A model generated the notes under the pieces. The model searched no databases. It saw only the letters and a program-made list of their open reading frames with translations, and was not told the origin of the DNA. Position numbers and translations under genes: made by a program. From NCBI GenBank assembly GCA_020444325.1, contig JAHLLD010000016.1, positions 62,001 to 126,000 of the forward strand: a DNA stretch of 64,000 nt. Reading direction: 5' to 3'. Shown piece by piece: positions 19,105-28,176 of this stretch (its first letter is position 1; each line of letters starts with the position of its first letter). The DNA is from a bacterium (GTDB taxonomy: Bacteria > Bacteroidota > Ignavibacteria > SZUA-365).

Positions 19105-20700
19105 ATGTCACGACACTATGCAATAGGTATCGTGCTTGGGGCGCTTTTCCTCGCCTCCTGCACGAGCATTTACGAGGCGGGGACTGACCTCGACGGGAAG
19201 TGGGCGGTCGCTCCGGTGACGCACGCAAACAGCGACGCGGACGACCTTGCTCCGCTGCCTTCGGCGAAGGGACTGTATTTTACTTCAAACCGTGCAGTTG
19301 GCGACGAAGAACTCGACCGCATGTTTCTGCTTCCCAAAGGGGAAACCGCTCCGCTGCTTCTGCGCACCACGTCGGGAGAAATCAAGAACGGAGCCTTGCT
19401 GCTGCTTCCCGGCAGCGGCGGCGAGGTGATGTTCACCGAGTGCTACAGGGACGATGCCGTCGGAGATTGCGATATCGTTGAAGGACGCCTCAGCGGCGCC
19501 GGCACGGAAGTCATGGATGTGCATCTCGTCAAAGAAGTGAACAACGTCGAATGGGATCATCATCCGACGATGAGCGGTGACGGCGGTCCGGGTTCCATGC
19601 TGATCTTTGCCTCCGAGCGCTACGGCGGCAATGGTGGCAGCGACCTGTGGATGAGCCTGCGCACGGAAAAAGGCTGGAGTGCGCCGGTGAATCTCGGGTC
19701 CACACTCAATTCCTCCGGCAACGAGATTACGCCGTGGATTACACCCGCAGGAGATGAACTGTACTTTGCGTCTGATGCATTGCCCGGTCGTGGTGGGTTC
19801 GATATCTACCGCAGCCGGCGCAGCGGAAAGGGCACGACTTCGAAGTGGAGTGAACCCGAAGCGCTGGGCGCGCCCGTGAATACGGAAAGTGATGAAGTGT
19901 TTTTTCACGGTCCCGCCGATGGCGATACGCTGTACTTCGCATCCAACCGTGAGGGAGGGAAGGGCGGCTTCGACATTTATCGTGCCGCGCGTATGCGCAT
20001 CGTCACACCGCCTCCGCCACCACCGCCCGTGAAGAAGGAGAAGCAGATCGTACTGCGCCTCCGCGCCGTGAACGCATATACGATGGAGCCGATCGATGCC
20101 GTCATCAACGTCGCCTCCGGTGACAATGAAACGGAAATCGGCGAAGGCTACGGTGTGGTGGAAGTCCCGCTGCGCTTCAACAAGCTCTATAATATTTCCG
20201 CCACGAAAGCCGGTTTCCAGAATGCCGTTGAGGAGTACCAATCCAACGGAGAGACGTATATCAAAGGACGCGCGAAGCCGGAAGGGGACAAGCTGGTTCT
20301 CGAACACTCTGTGATCATGCTGCCCATCGCGGAAGATGAGCGCAAGATTTATGCATTCACCGTGGAGTTCGATTTCAACCTTTCCAACATTCGTCCCGAA
20401 GAAGAGCGCAAGCTCGACAGCGCCGCCATCCTTCTCGAGCAGTTCCCGCAATCCACCGTTGTCATTTCCGGTCACACCGATTCCGTCGGCACCGTTTCGT
20501 ACAACGTCAAGCTCGGGTACCGACGGGCGAAGCAAGTGAGCAAATATGTGCTCGACTGGCTGCGTACGCATGGTGTGAAGCTGCTCAACGAAGCGGAAAT
20601 CCGCACCTACGGAGAGTCCGAACCCGTCGCGCCGAATCGAACGGACGAGGGAAGGCAGCGTAACCGGCGCGTGGAAATTGCCATCGTACGAAATCGCTGA
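19105..20700 (+). CDS. PorE-like OmpA-family lipoprotein with PD40 propeller
   Basis: A 531-residue lipoprotein (lipobox LFLASC, Cys near 19). It contains four PD40/WD40-like blades with the family's LYF(A/T)S(N/D) words: LYFTSNRAVGDEELDRMF, LIFASERYGGNGGSDLW, LYFASDALPGRGGFDIY and LYFASNREGGKGGFDIY. A polyproline linker follows, then a carboxypeptidase-regulatory-like domain (VLRLRAVNAYTMEPIDAVIN) and a C-terminal OmpA peptidoglycan-binding domain (VVISGHTDSVGTVSYNVKLG ... RRAKQVSKYV ... GRQRNRRVEIAI). The order PD40-CRD-OmpA is that of the T9SS accessory protein PorE, minus its N-terminal TPR. It probably tethers an outer-membrane complex to the cell wall. It sits between a beta-barrel gene and rsmG. 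The T9SS role is inferred from architecture and neighbours. Confidence 0.82.
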   Translation: MSRHYAIGIVLGALFLASCTSIYEAGTDLDGKWAVAPVTHANSDADDLAPLPSAKGLYFTSNRAVGDEELDRMFLLPKGETAPLLLRTTSGEIKNGALLLLPGSGGEVMFTECYRDDAVGDCDIVEGRLSGAGTEVMDVHLVKEVNNVEWDHHPTMSGDGGPGSMLIFASERYGGNGGSDLWMSLRTEKGWSAPVNLGSTLNSSGNEITPWITPAGDELYFASDALPGRGGFDIYRSRRSGKGTTSKWSEPEALGAPVNTESDEVFFHGPADGDTLYFASNREGGKGGFDIYRAARMRIVTPPPPPPPVKKEKQIVLRLRAVNAYTMEPIDAVINVASGDNETEIGEGYGVVEVPLRFNKLYNISATKAGFQNAVEEYQSNGETYIKGRAKPEGDKLVLEHSVIMLPIAEDERKIYAFTVEFDFNLSNIRPEEERKLDSAAILLEQFPQSTVVISGHTDSVGTVSYNVKLGYRRAKQVSKYVLDWLRTHGVKLLNEAEIRTYGESEPVAPNRTDEGRQRNRRVEIAIVRNR

Positions 20701-20706
20701 CATCAT

Positions 20707-20723
20707 TATGCAGAACGTGCATA
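20707..20723. promoter_or_regulatory. TATGCA-N5-TGCATA palindrome, copy 3, overlapping the rsmG start codon
   Basis: ATTATGCA-GAACG-TGCATAAT with perfect 8-bp arms (20705-20725). The ATG of rsmG at 20708 is the second to fourth base of the core, so the initiation codon would be in a hairpin stem in the mRNA. Confidence 0.6.
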
Positions 20724-21385
20724 ATCTGGAAAGCGTCGTCATCCTCCTGCAGCAGGCCGGCGTGCAGGTGGAAGCGCAGCAGCAGGAACTGCTGCAGCGC
20801 TATGTGGACCTTCTGCTCGATTGGAATTCCCGCATCAATCTGATTTCGCGCAAAGACCAGGAGCAGGTCTGGCGCAATCATATGCTCCATTCGCTTATCG
20901 TTCTTGCCCAGCTCCCCATGCCACGCGAAGGATGGATCACCGATATCGGCAGTGGAGGGGGACTCCCCGGCATACCCCTCGCAATCCTGCTGCCCGGCGT
21001 GCAGTTCCTCCTTGTCGATTCCGTGGGAAAGAAAATCCGCACCGTACAGGAAATGGCCTCAGCGCTTGAACTGCCGAACGTGCGCACCGTGCATGGACGC
21101 GTGGAGGATGATGTCGTGCTCGGCGACTACGCGGGTAAGGCGGATATTGTCACGGCGCGTGCCGTCACGCGTCTCGAAGCCCTGCTGCGCTGGGCGCGTC
21201 CCCTCTTGCGCACCGATGGTCCGCGTCGCCTTGTGGTCTGGAAAGGCGGAGATCTGACGGAGGAGATCACCGAGGCGCGGCGCAATCCCGTACTCGGGGG
21301 TATAGAGGAAATCAGTATGGATATTCCCGGGGAGGAGTATTTCCGTACCGAAGAAAAGAAACTGCTCAACATACGCTATCGATGA
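20708..21385 (+). CDS. rsmG: 16S rRNA m7G527 methyltransferase RsmG (GidB)
   Basis: SAM-dependent enzyme that methylates N7 of G527 in 16S rRNA. About 225 residues from the ATG at 20708; an in-frame ATG at 20678 lies inside the preceding gene. Family motifs are present: LLLDWNSRINLISRKDQEQVW, RNHMLHSLIVLAQLP, the SAM-binding loop ITDIGSGGGLPGIPLAI, VDSVGKKIRTVQEMA, and DIVTARAVTRLEALLRWARPLL. The stop overlaps the next ORF in an ATGA arrangement. The start codon lies in a perfect palindrome, suggesting that initiation could be controlled by mRNA structure or by a bound factor. No gidA (mnmG) neighbour is present. Confidence 0.93.
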   Translation: MQNVHNLESVVILLQQAGVQVEAQQQELLQRYVDLLLDWNSRINLISRKDQEQVWRNHMLHSLIVLAQLPMPREGWITDIGSGGGLPGIPLAILLPGVQFLLVDSVGKKIRTVQEMASALELPNVRTVHGRVEDDVVLGDYAGKADIVTARAVTRLEALLRWARPLLRTDGPRRLVVWKGGDLTEEITEARRNPVLGGIEEISMDIPGEEYFRTEEKKLLNIRYR

Positions 21386-22137
21386 ACGCCCGCATTTCCA
21401 TGCTGCTTTTGCTGCTTCCCCTGCTGACGGGCTGCAGTCTTCTGCGCAGTGCCGCAGGGGGAAACGTGGATCGCGAACGCTATGCGCTGGCGCGTGAAGC
21501 CGCCGCGCTGGAAGTACGCCATCAGGGCGTGCTGCAGCTGTCGGATCGCCTTTTGCGCAAGCCGGATCCATCCGATGCCGACCTGGTGCTGCAGCTTCGT
21601 GAGGATTTCATCCTCCGCATGCTCGCACAGTTGCGCGGCAGAAAGGGATGGATCGACGCGGAGACCGCGTATGTCATCGATTCGGTGGACGGCGACCTGT
21701 ACAACGGCTCGGCTCTCGTGACGCTGCATCTCAACGTGCGCAATGAGGGATACGGGGTTGATGTGCGGTTGTTGATGGACACGCAGCTCGCACTTGTACC
21801 TGACGGCGATGCGCTGCGCGTGGAGTTCGAGCCCTATCATGTTGCGCCCGATGTGCAGGCCGGTGGAGTGCTCTCCGCCGCGGAGGATATCATTGCCGAT
21901 GTGATCCGGGTGAAGCTGGGAACGCTGCGTGAGCAGTTTCCGCCGCTGCGCCTGCCGCTCGGAATTGATCAGCAGCTTACCATCAGTGGCGGCAGTACGC
22001 CGTATGAGGGAACGCCCCGCCTTGTTATCAATACTCCGCGCAGACTGCTCGACTACAACATGCAGCTGCGCGATGTTCTCATCTTCGATGACTTTGTGCT
22101 CGTCTCCGCAAACCTCACAACCCTGAGGGTGCGATGA
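21382..22137 (+). CDS. Predicted lipoprotein of unknown function (first of two)
   Basis: A 251-residue protein with a clear lipobox (LLPLLTGC, Cys 18). After it comes an alpha-helical segment (REAAALEVRHQGVLQLSDRLL), then a long beta-rich domain with alternating amphipathic strands (SALVTLHLNVRNEGYGVDVRLLMD, DALRVEFEPYHVAPDVQAGG, RLPLGIDQQLTISG). The pattern of long strands with a helix recalls lipid-binding TULIP-like lipoproteins such as DUF1439 or DUF4403 members, but I cannot show homology. It overlaps rsmG by 4 bases and the following lipoprotein ORF by 4 bases, so it is translationally coupled in the run. Function unknown. Confidence 0.75.
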   Translation: MNARISMLLLLLPLLTGCSLLRSAAGGNVDRERYALAREAAALEVRHQGVLQLSDRLLRKPDPSDADLVLQLREDFILRMLAQLRGRKGWIDAETAYVIDSVDGDLYNGSALVTLHLNVRNEGYGVDVRLLMDTQLALVPDGDALRVEFEPYHVAPDVQAGGVLSAAEDIIADVIRVKLGTLREQFPPLRLPLGIDQQLTISGGSTPYEGTPRLVINTPRRLLDYNMQLRDVLIFDDFVLVSANLTTLRVR

Positions 22138-22186
22138 TGACTGGGCGTGCACAGCTGTGGCCTGCGCGGTCCTTTGCGCCCGAAAA

Positions 22187-22269
22187 TATGCAGAAAGTGC
22201 ATAATTCTGGCCGCAGGAATATGCAGAAAGTGCATAAAGAGGGATGCTGGAATATGCACAAACTGCATA
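22187..22269. promoter_or_regulatory. Three TATGCA-N5-TGCATA palindromes at exact 33-bp spacing
   Basis: Cores at 22187-22203 (spacer GAAAG), 22220-22236 (GAAAG) and 22253-22269 (CAAAC). Each contains an in-frame ATG at its second base, encoding MQKVHN, MQKVHK and MHKLHK, so the second lipoprotein has three alternative start codons, each embedded in a perfect dyad. The spacing is 33 bp, which is 11 codons and close to three helical turns. Confidence 0.7.
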
Positions 22270-23105
22270 AAGCCGTCCGCGGCCTGGCAGTTCTGACCTT
22301 GAGCATACTTGTGGCGGCCTGTTCCTCGATCGATTTGCCAACAGTGGAACAGTCGGAACGGCGTATCGGTGATCTGAGGGAACGCATTGCTTCGGGCGAT
22401 GCAACGCTGGATCTGTACGCAAAGCGCTACGGGCAGCAGACGGATGGATCGGTTTCTCTGCGCAGTGACGTTCTGAACAGGTTGTTCGGCGCGCTTGCAT
22501 CGGCACGGAGTGATGATGTGGTCGTCGGCTTTCCTCCCACGCGGCCGTTGCTGCAGGAGAAAAAATCGATTCTTGGCATTCGGTACACCAACAGGCTGGA
22601 TATCGACAGTGGACGCGTGGCGGTGAATCTCAAAGAAGCGCGGCTGCTGGCGGTGCGGGGTGATGAACTGCGCGTACTCCTGGATATGGAGGGCAGTGGC
22701 AGGATCGCGGTATCAGGGACATACACCGGCATCAGTGCGTCTTCGTCCCCGCGCATCGAACTTTCATTGCGTGACACCGTGGCCTTTCGTGTACGGACGG
22801 CAAAAGACGGACAGCTGCTTCTCGAACCGCGGAGAAAGCTGGTGCAGCTGCTTGCGACTCTGCATGTGTCGTTGCTGGGGTGGGAGATACCATGGACGGA
22901 GGAGATTCCGCTGCAGGTGACAGACATCATCGACCCGGTCTGCCTGCCGTCGATGATTGCGACGGAGATAAAACTTCCGGTCCCCGCAACAACGTACGGA
23001 GACCGGAATTATGAATTCGTCGCGCATCCGGTGGAGTTCCTGAACACGCGTGTCAGGCTTGGGGCAGAGCGCCTGACCTGGCAGTTCGACTGCGTATTCC
23101 GCTAG
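22254..23105 (+). CDS. Predicted lipoprotein of unknown function (second of two)
   Basis: About 283 residues from the ATG at 22254. This start gives a normal lipoprotein signal (MHKLHKAVRG then LAVLTLSILVAAC, Cys 23) and has AGAGGGA 9 bases upstream. In-frame ATGs at 22134, 22188 and 22221 would add a basic extension with an 11-residue MQKVHN-type repeat. The mature part is beta-rich: SVSLRSDVLNRLFGALAS, NRLDIDSGRVAVNLKEARLLAV, ELRVLLDMEGSGRIAVSGTYTG, PRIELSLRDTVAFRV, LLATLHVSLLGWEIPWTEEIPLQV. It may be distantly related to the preceding lipoprotein. It ends only 3 bp from the stop of the convergent giant gene, with no room for a terminator between them. Confidence 0.75.
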   Translation: MHKLHKAVRGLAVLTLSILVAACSSIDLPTVEQSERRIGDLRERIASGDATLDLYAKRYGQQTDGSVSLRSDVLNRLFGALASARSDDVVVGFPPTRPLLQEKKSILGIRYTNRLDIDSGRVAVNLKEARLLAVRGDELRVLLDMEGSGRIAVSGTYTGISASSSPRIELSLRDTVAFRVRTAKDGQLLLEPRRKLVQLLATLHVSLLGWEIPWTEEIPLQVTDIIDPVCLPSMIATEIKLPVPATTYGDRNYEFVAHPVEFLNTRVRLGAERLTWQFDCVFR

Positions 23106-23108
23106 CCG

Positions 23109-26100
23109 TTATTTCATCAATATCATTCTCTTCACGCGAACCTCGTCGCCGCTGCGAAGCACCGCGAAGTAACTTCCTGACTCGAGTCCCGCACCGTCGA
23201 ACTGCACCCGATGCACACCGGCAGAATGCAGGCCTTCTGCGAGTACATCGATTTCCCGTCCCAGCATGTCATACACACGCAGATTCACCGCCGCCTCTTC
23301 CGGGAGGAAGAAGGCGATTTCCGTCGTGGGATTGAAGGGATTGGGTGTGTTCTGGAACAGGGAAACGGTCGAGGGCAGTGCAATCAGACGCTGTCCACCC
23401 GCATCGCAGATTCCGGTGGCCATGAAGCTGCCATCCGTTGTGGTTGATGAGGCGATGCCTTCCGTCCATGCAAAATTCTCGAGCAGCAGTGGCGTGTTGT
23501 CTGCATTGCCGAGGAGGACGAGACAGCGCAATTCAACCAGCACTCCAGTCGAAGGTGAGGAAGGCTGATCAACGGTGATGCTCACGCGCAGGTCATTTCC
23601 TTCAGCGGTGGCGGTGAAGTTCGCCGTGCCGGTGTTGCTGCTGATATCCTCCGGCCACAGCATTGACCGGTTGAAGACGAGGTCGGCCGTGAATGACCGT
23701 GTGCCCGTCAGCGCCAGGTTCACGGCGTTATCGAGACGCATCGGGATGGTGACGTACGTGCCAATTTCTCCTTCCAGCGAAGGAACAGAGATGGCGGATG
23801 TGGCGGCGTCCACGCGTCCCGCAATACTCACCGTGGCAGAGTCGTCACATGCCTGCGTGGTGAAGATGCGCAGCAGGTCAGTGATGTCGCCGTCCGTCAG
23901 CGCATCCATGCGCAGCGTGATCGTGACCGATTCGCCGCCGGCGAGCGTGGTGTCCCGCGTGATGGGGGACAGGATGGAAAGGTTCGGGTCGGACAGCGCA
24001 TTCCACTGCACGCGCATGGGACGCTGCTGGGGATTGCGGATGGTAACCACATCAGTCGCGTTGGCACCTATGCCCAGTGTTCCAAAGTCCACCATGAGAG
24101 GCAAGACCTCGGGCGCATGCGGCGCGTAGCTGTACGTGATTGACGTCATCTGGCCGGACTGATCGCAGGGCTGCGCGGTGTAGGCCAGATCGGCAGCGTA
24201 GTTACCGTAGGCGGTGGGGAGCAGGGTAACGGTGAATGTTTCCGTTGCCCCCGGTGCAATCGTGCGCACGGTCACATTATCATATGAGAAGCCTTCCGGC
24301 ACGCCGCTGACATCGATGTCCACCGTGGCATCCACAGTACCGGTGTTGCTGAACACATAATCCACGGTCTGGGGGAATTCACATTCGTACAGTTCACCGA
24401 AATCGTGATCGGTTACTGTCCACGTCACATTGGCGGAATCCTTCCTCGCGGTGAAGGGGATTTCCAAGCGCGGCGTGTTTTCCGCATTGCTTAGTACGAC
24501 GAGGATGGCCGATCTGTCGCTGCCCACTGCGCCGTAATTGAATTCCAGCTGGACGGTTTCACTGCCTCCGGGATCGATGGTCAAAGGCGTCGATGGGGAT
24601 AGCACGCTGAAATCTCCTGGATGCGTCCCTTCAAAGCGCAGTTCCGAGATGGTGAGAGGGAGTCCGCCGGTATTCCTCAATGTCGCTGTCGCATGCGAGG
24701 TCTGCTCTTCAGGACAGAGGAGGGAAGGAAATTCTTCCGCCGTCTGTGCGATTTGCGGCTTGCGTGAGCTCGATGCGATGAGTGGGACAAGCAGGGAATC
24801 GTCGCACGGGAAAGTGGTATGGAAGAACATCGCACCGCTGGCGTCGCCCTCGGACGTGGGGAAGAAGGCGAGACGGAACACGATACTGTCACCCGGTGCG
24901 AGCGTATCGGGCAGGGCGAGGGAGTCGAGCCAGGCCATGGAATCGAGCACCGCAAACGGCGGTGTGCTGATCAGGAATGCCAGGCTGTCGAGTATCATGT
25001 CGGTGATTGTCGGATTGTGCAGCACGACCTGTGTGAAAGAAGTATCGCCGACTGCCGCGAAATCGAAAATCACAGGATTCGGATTGGCCACCAGGGCTGT
25101 GGGCACCATGTTGCCGCGGATGATGATGTCTTCGGTGAAGCCGCAGGGTGTGGTTTCGAGACGGACATAGCCTTCGAAAGGACCGTGAACGGATGGATGC
25201 ACATACCCGCGCAATGTATCACGTTGTCCGGGAAGCAGTGTACGCGAAAGCGATCCGGTGAATGAAACCGTTGTACCGAGGTCGCTGTCGAGGCTGTCGA
25301 TGATGACAGGGAGGTCGCCCTCATTCGCGAGAATGAATTCGAATTCCACCGGCAGTGCACAGGCGTAAAGCTCACCGACATCGACGGTGTCGGGGAAGAC
25401 GATGGAGCGGATGCTGTCTTTATGTCCAGACAGCGGCAGCGTCACGAGCGGCGAGCCCGGGACGTCAGTGTCGAGTTCCAGAACGGCATCGAAGTCGCCG
25501 ACGCGTGTCGGGAAGAAGCGCAACGGAATGCGCAGCGTGTCCTCAGGCTTCATGAGTACATCGGGTGGAATCGTGAACCCGCCAATGACGGAGAAAGCAT
25601 CCTTGTCCGTTCCCGTGATACGGAGTCCGCTCACCGTCACATCCTGATTTCCCGTGTTAACGATCACGGCTTCATCATCGCTCCAGGTGTCGGGACATTT
25701 CAAATCCTCGAAGCGCGGGGGATTGCCCTTGATATCAGTCACCGTCGAGATGATGGTGAACAGGCTGTCGCTCTTGTCGCCGAGCGGAGGCACGTAGCCC
25801 CAGGCGCGGATGGTGCGGTCGTTTCCTCCAGAGAGGACGAGTTTGGTCTTGCGGTCGAAAGCGGCACTCTGCACTGTTGCAGAATGTCCGCTGAACGTAT
25901 GCAGGGCTGCGCCGTCGCGTCCATCCCATATCCTGACGGTGTTGTCAGCAGCCGCGGAGATAACGCGCGTGCCACCGTTGGCCAGGGACACTGAGCGCAC
26001 CGAGCCGCTGTGTCCATTCATCCGCTTGCTCTGCTCCCACTTGAGCGTATTCCACAGGCGCACCGTGCGGTCGTCGGAGCCGGAAGCGATGAGTAGTCCG

Positions 26101-28139
26101 TCATTGGAAATATCCAGCGCGCGCACTGCGCCACTGTGTCCGCTGAGTGTGCGCTGCCGGGCGCCCCCGCTGAAATCGAGTATGGCGATGCCGTTGCCGC
26201 GGGCGGAGGCGACGAAGTCGAGGTTGGGACTGATGGCGACAGCGCCGTCGGCGTTGGTGTCACTGTTGTTCGTCCATGCAGGGGTCCACGACCACACCTG
26301 CCACAGCACAATGTTATTGCTCGACGCGCCGACGAGATAATTCCCGTCCGCCGAAAAGCGCAGGCTGTGTACCGGGCCGCTCAGCTGCGTGAGTTCCTTG
26401 ATCATGTTTCCGGTACGCGTATCCCAGATGCGGACGTTGCCGTCGGACCCACCGGAAGCCAGGTACTTTACATCGGGTGAGAAATCGATGGTGTTCACCG
26501 AACTCGAATGCGCGTCAATGAGACTGATGTACGTCGCATCCTTCGGGTAGAAGAGTTTGATCTGTCCATTCGCCAGCGCGGCCGCACTGAGGACACCCGA
26601 AGGAGCCACAGCGATCTCGTTGATGGCATCGGGCTGCAGTCCCGCCCACACATTGTCAATCGATGCGATGCGTTCTTCACGCGTGAGTACGAAGCCGAGG
26701 CATTCGTCGCTGGGCGTATCGGGTACGCGCCAGTTGTAGACGAAGTTGTACACGTTGTCGGTGATGCTGGTCCATGACGACCCTGCATCGGTACTGTATT
26801 CCAGTTCGGCGACCTGCGTGCTGCTGATGCCCGTCCACTCCGTGCGGAAGAACGTTCCTGAGAACAGTTTTTCCCCGCCATTTGGTTGAATCAGCCGCAG
26901 GGGAGCGGGATCATAGCTGCCGCCGGCGAGGGAACTGCCTTCCCCGCAGGGCGCGTCGCTGACAATTTCCAGCTCGGCGGTGATGCGGTCGGTGACGACG
27001 GGACGAAATTGAATGCGCAGAGTGCGGCTCGATCCGGCCGCGAGGTCGAACGGGGGCGCACTGCCGCCGTAGTCAAGAATGCGGAAGGAAGCGTCTGTTG
27101 TCGTGATGGAAGTGACATGGATGCTCGTGCCCTGTGCGCGGAGTACGATGTTGTCCGTTCTCGATTGTCCCGCCGGCACCAGTCCGAAATCCAGCAGCCG
27201 CACATTGGTGTTGAGTGCGACGATGTCGTTCGGATTGATGCTGACGGTGGATGTGCGCGTTTCAACGTCGCCGATTTTGCGCAGCGTCACGCTCAGCGAG
27301 CGTTCGGTATCGCAGCCGTCCGTTTCATAGATGAGTGTGCAGGGAGGATAGATGAAAATCTCACTTCCGATCTGATCGAAAATGTTTTTCGCTTCCTGGG
27401 CGGTGAGCACATCCTCGAACCAGCGTCCCCCCGTACGGTTGGCGATGCGGCGGAGGGAGAGGTTGACGGTGTTGGGACTCACGGTGATTGTGTATACGCG
27501 GATATTCGCTGCGTTGGCGGCATTGATGATCTGGTTTTCGATGGCCGTGGTCAGTCCCTGAAAAGCATCGGTCATGAACACGATATAGCGGTCACCCGGA
27601 CGATTCTTCGTCACATCGATCGCACCGGTTCCCGCATCGAGGAAGGCGCCTTCAAAATCAGTGCCGCCACCGGAGGCAGTGAGCGCGCTGATGGTGTTGA
27701 GGATGTCGGCCTTGTTGCTGGTGTAGGGAGTCAGGATGCGGCTGTCGTCATCGAACGATGTAATCACGCTTGCCGCCGGAGGATAGCTGAGGTCCGACAC
27801 CAACTGCGTCGAAGCGGACTGCAGGTTGGCAAGCCTGTTATCGATGGACATGCTGAAGCTGACGTCGAAGGTGAAGGTGATGGACACCTGCGGCGTGACG
27901 GGCGGGGGACAGCTGACGGATTTCACGGGGCGCACGATGCCGTTTTCCACCACGGTGAAATCACTGGGCTGATAGTTGATGATGGCTTTGCCCGCACCGT
28001 CCTTGGCTTCGAACACCACGCCGATCTCCGGGTAAGCGGAGCCGTCGGTCGAAAGAATGTCGAACTGCAGCTGTGCCCGCAGTGGCAGGGCGGTTACGAG
28101 CAGCAGCAATGCGGTGAGCGGAATGTATATGCGTTTCAT
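23109..28139 (-). CDS. Giant T9SS protein: VWA domain, WD40 propeller, ASPM/HYDIN-like repeats, cohesin-like domain
   Basis: A 1676-residue exported protein. The start at 28139 has GGAG upstream and a clear signal peptide (MKRIYIPLTALLLLVTALPLRAQ); the longer in-frame ATG at 28355 is unlikely. Domain order: a VWA domain with MIDAS FDVSFSMS and GGGTDFEGA / YIVFMTDAFQGL; an ASPM/SPD-2-hydin-like module; a beta-propeller of about seven WD40 repeats between roughly residues 500 and 800 (SVNTIDFSPDVKYLASGGSD, NVRIWDTRTG, AVRALDISNDGLLIASGSDD); several further hydin-like 'choice-of-anchor D' modules that share DVGELYAC, DFGELYEC and FGTLGIGAN; a cohesin-like domain (EGEIGTYVTIPMRLDNAVNL); and a type-A sorting domain (NTPNPFNPTTEIAFFLP ... 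VYDMLGREIDVLAEG ... RMILMK). WD40 in a secreted protein is uncommon. It is 37 bp downstream of the OmpA-barrel gene, probably an operon. Confidence 0.87.
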   Translation of the reverse strand: MKRIYIPLTALLLLVTALPLRAQLQFDILSTDGSAYPEIGVVFEAKDGAGKAIINYQPSDFTVVENGIVRPVKSVSCPPPVTPQVSITFTFDVSFSMSIDNRLANLQSASTQLVSDLSYPPAASVITSFDDDSRILTPYTSNKADILNTISALTASGGGTDFEGAFLDAGTGAIDVTKNRPGDRYIVFMTDAFQGLTTAIENQIINAANAANIRVYTITVSPNTVNLSLRRIANRTGGRWFEDVLTAQEAKNIFDQIGSEIFIYPPCTLIYETDGCDTERSLSVTLRKIGDVETRTSTVSINPNDIVALNTNVRLLDFGLVPAGQSRTDNIVLRAQGTSIHVTSITTTDASFRILDYGGSAPPFDLAAGSSRTLRIQFRPVVTDRITAELEIVSDAPCGEGSSLAGGSYDPAPLRLIQPNGGEKLFSGTFFRTEWTGISSTQVAELEYSTDAGSSWTSITDNVYNFVYNWRVPDTPSDECLGFVLTREERIASIDNVWAGLQPDAINEIAVAPSGVLSAAALANGQIKLFYPKDATYISLIDAHSSSVNTIDFSPDVKYLASGGSDGNVRIWDTRTGNMIKELTQLSGPVHSLRFSADGNYLVGASSNNIVLWQVWSWTPAWTNNSDTNADGAVAISPNLDFVASARGNGIAILDFSGGARQRTLSGHSGAVRALDISNDGLLIASGSDDRTVRLWNTLKWEQSKRMNGHSGSVRSVSLANGGTRVISAAADNTVRIWDGRDGAALHTFSGHSATVQSAAFDRKTKLVLSGGNDRTIRAWGYVPPLGDKSDSLFTIISTVTDIKGNPPRFEDLKCPDTWSDDEAVIVNTGNQDVTVSGLRITGTDKDAFSVIGGFTIPPDVLMKPEDTLRIPLRFFPTRVGDFDAVLELDTDVPGSPLVTLPLSGHKDSIRSIVFPDTVDVGELYACALPVEFEFILANEGDLPVIIDSLDSDLGTTVSFTGSLSRTLLPGQRDTLRGYVHPSVHGPFEGYVRLETTPCGFTEDIIIRGNMVPTALVANPNPVIFDFAAVGDTSFTQVVLHNPTITDMILDSLAFLISTPPFAVLDSMAWLDSLALPDTLAPGDSIVFRLAFFPTSEGDASGAMFFHTTFPCDDSLLVPLIASSSRKPQIAQTAEEFPSLLCPEEQTSHATATLRNTGGLPLTISELRFEGTHPGDFSVLSPSTPLTIDPGGSETVQLEFNYGAVGSDRSAILVVLSNAENTPRLEIPFTARKDSANVTWTVTDHDFGELYECEFPQTVDYVFSNTGTVDATVDIDVSGVPEGFSYDNVTVRTIAPGATETFTVTLLPTAYGNYAADLAYTAQPCDQSGQMTSITYSYAPHAPEVLPLMVDFGTLGIGANATDVVTIRNPQQRPMRVQWNALSDPNLSILSPITRDTTLAGGESVTITLRMDALTDGDITDLLRIFTTQACDDSATVSIAGRVDAATSAISVPSLEGEIGTYVTIPMRLDNAVNLALTGTRSFTADLVFNRSMLWPEDISSNTGTANFTATAEGNDLRVSITVDQPSSPSTGVLVELRCLVLLGNADNTPLLLENFAWTEGIASSTTTDGSFMATGICDAGGQRLIALPSTVSLFQNTPNPFNPTTEIAFFLPEEAAVNLRVYDMLGREIDVLAEGLHSAGVHRVQFDGAGLESGSYFAVLRSGDEVRVKRMILMK

Positions 28140-28176
28140 CTTTTCACTCCTTCGCCGGAGGGCATGGGTACAACAA

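Noticed and set aside
19285-20742. 485-codon minus-strand open frame opposite the PorE-like gene
   Set aside because: Shadow of a gene with clear PD40 and OmpA domains.
22187-22269. CRISPR array (repeats at 33-bp period)
   Set aside because: The repeated part is a 17-bp palindrome with 16-base intervals inside a coding frame, only three units, no cas genes.
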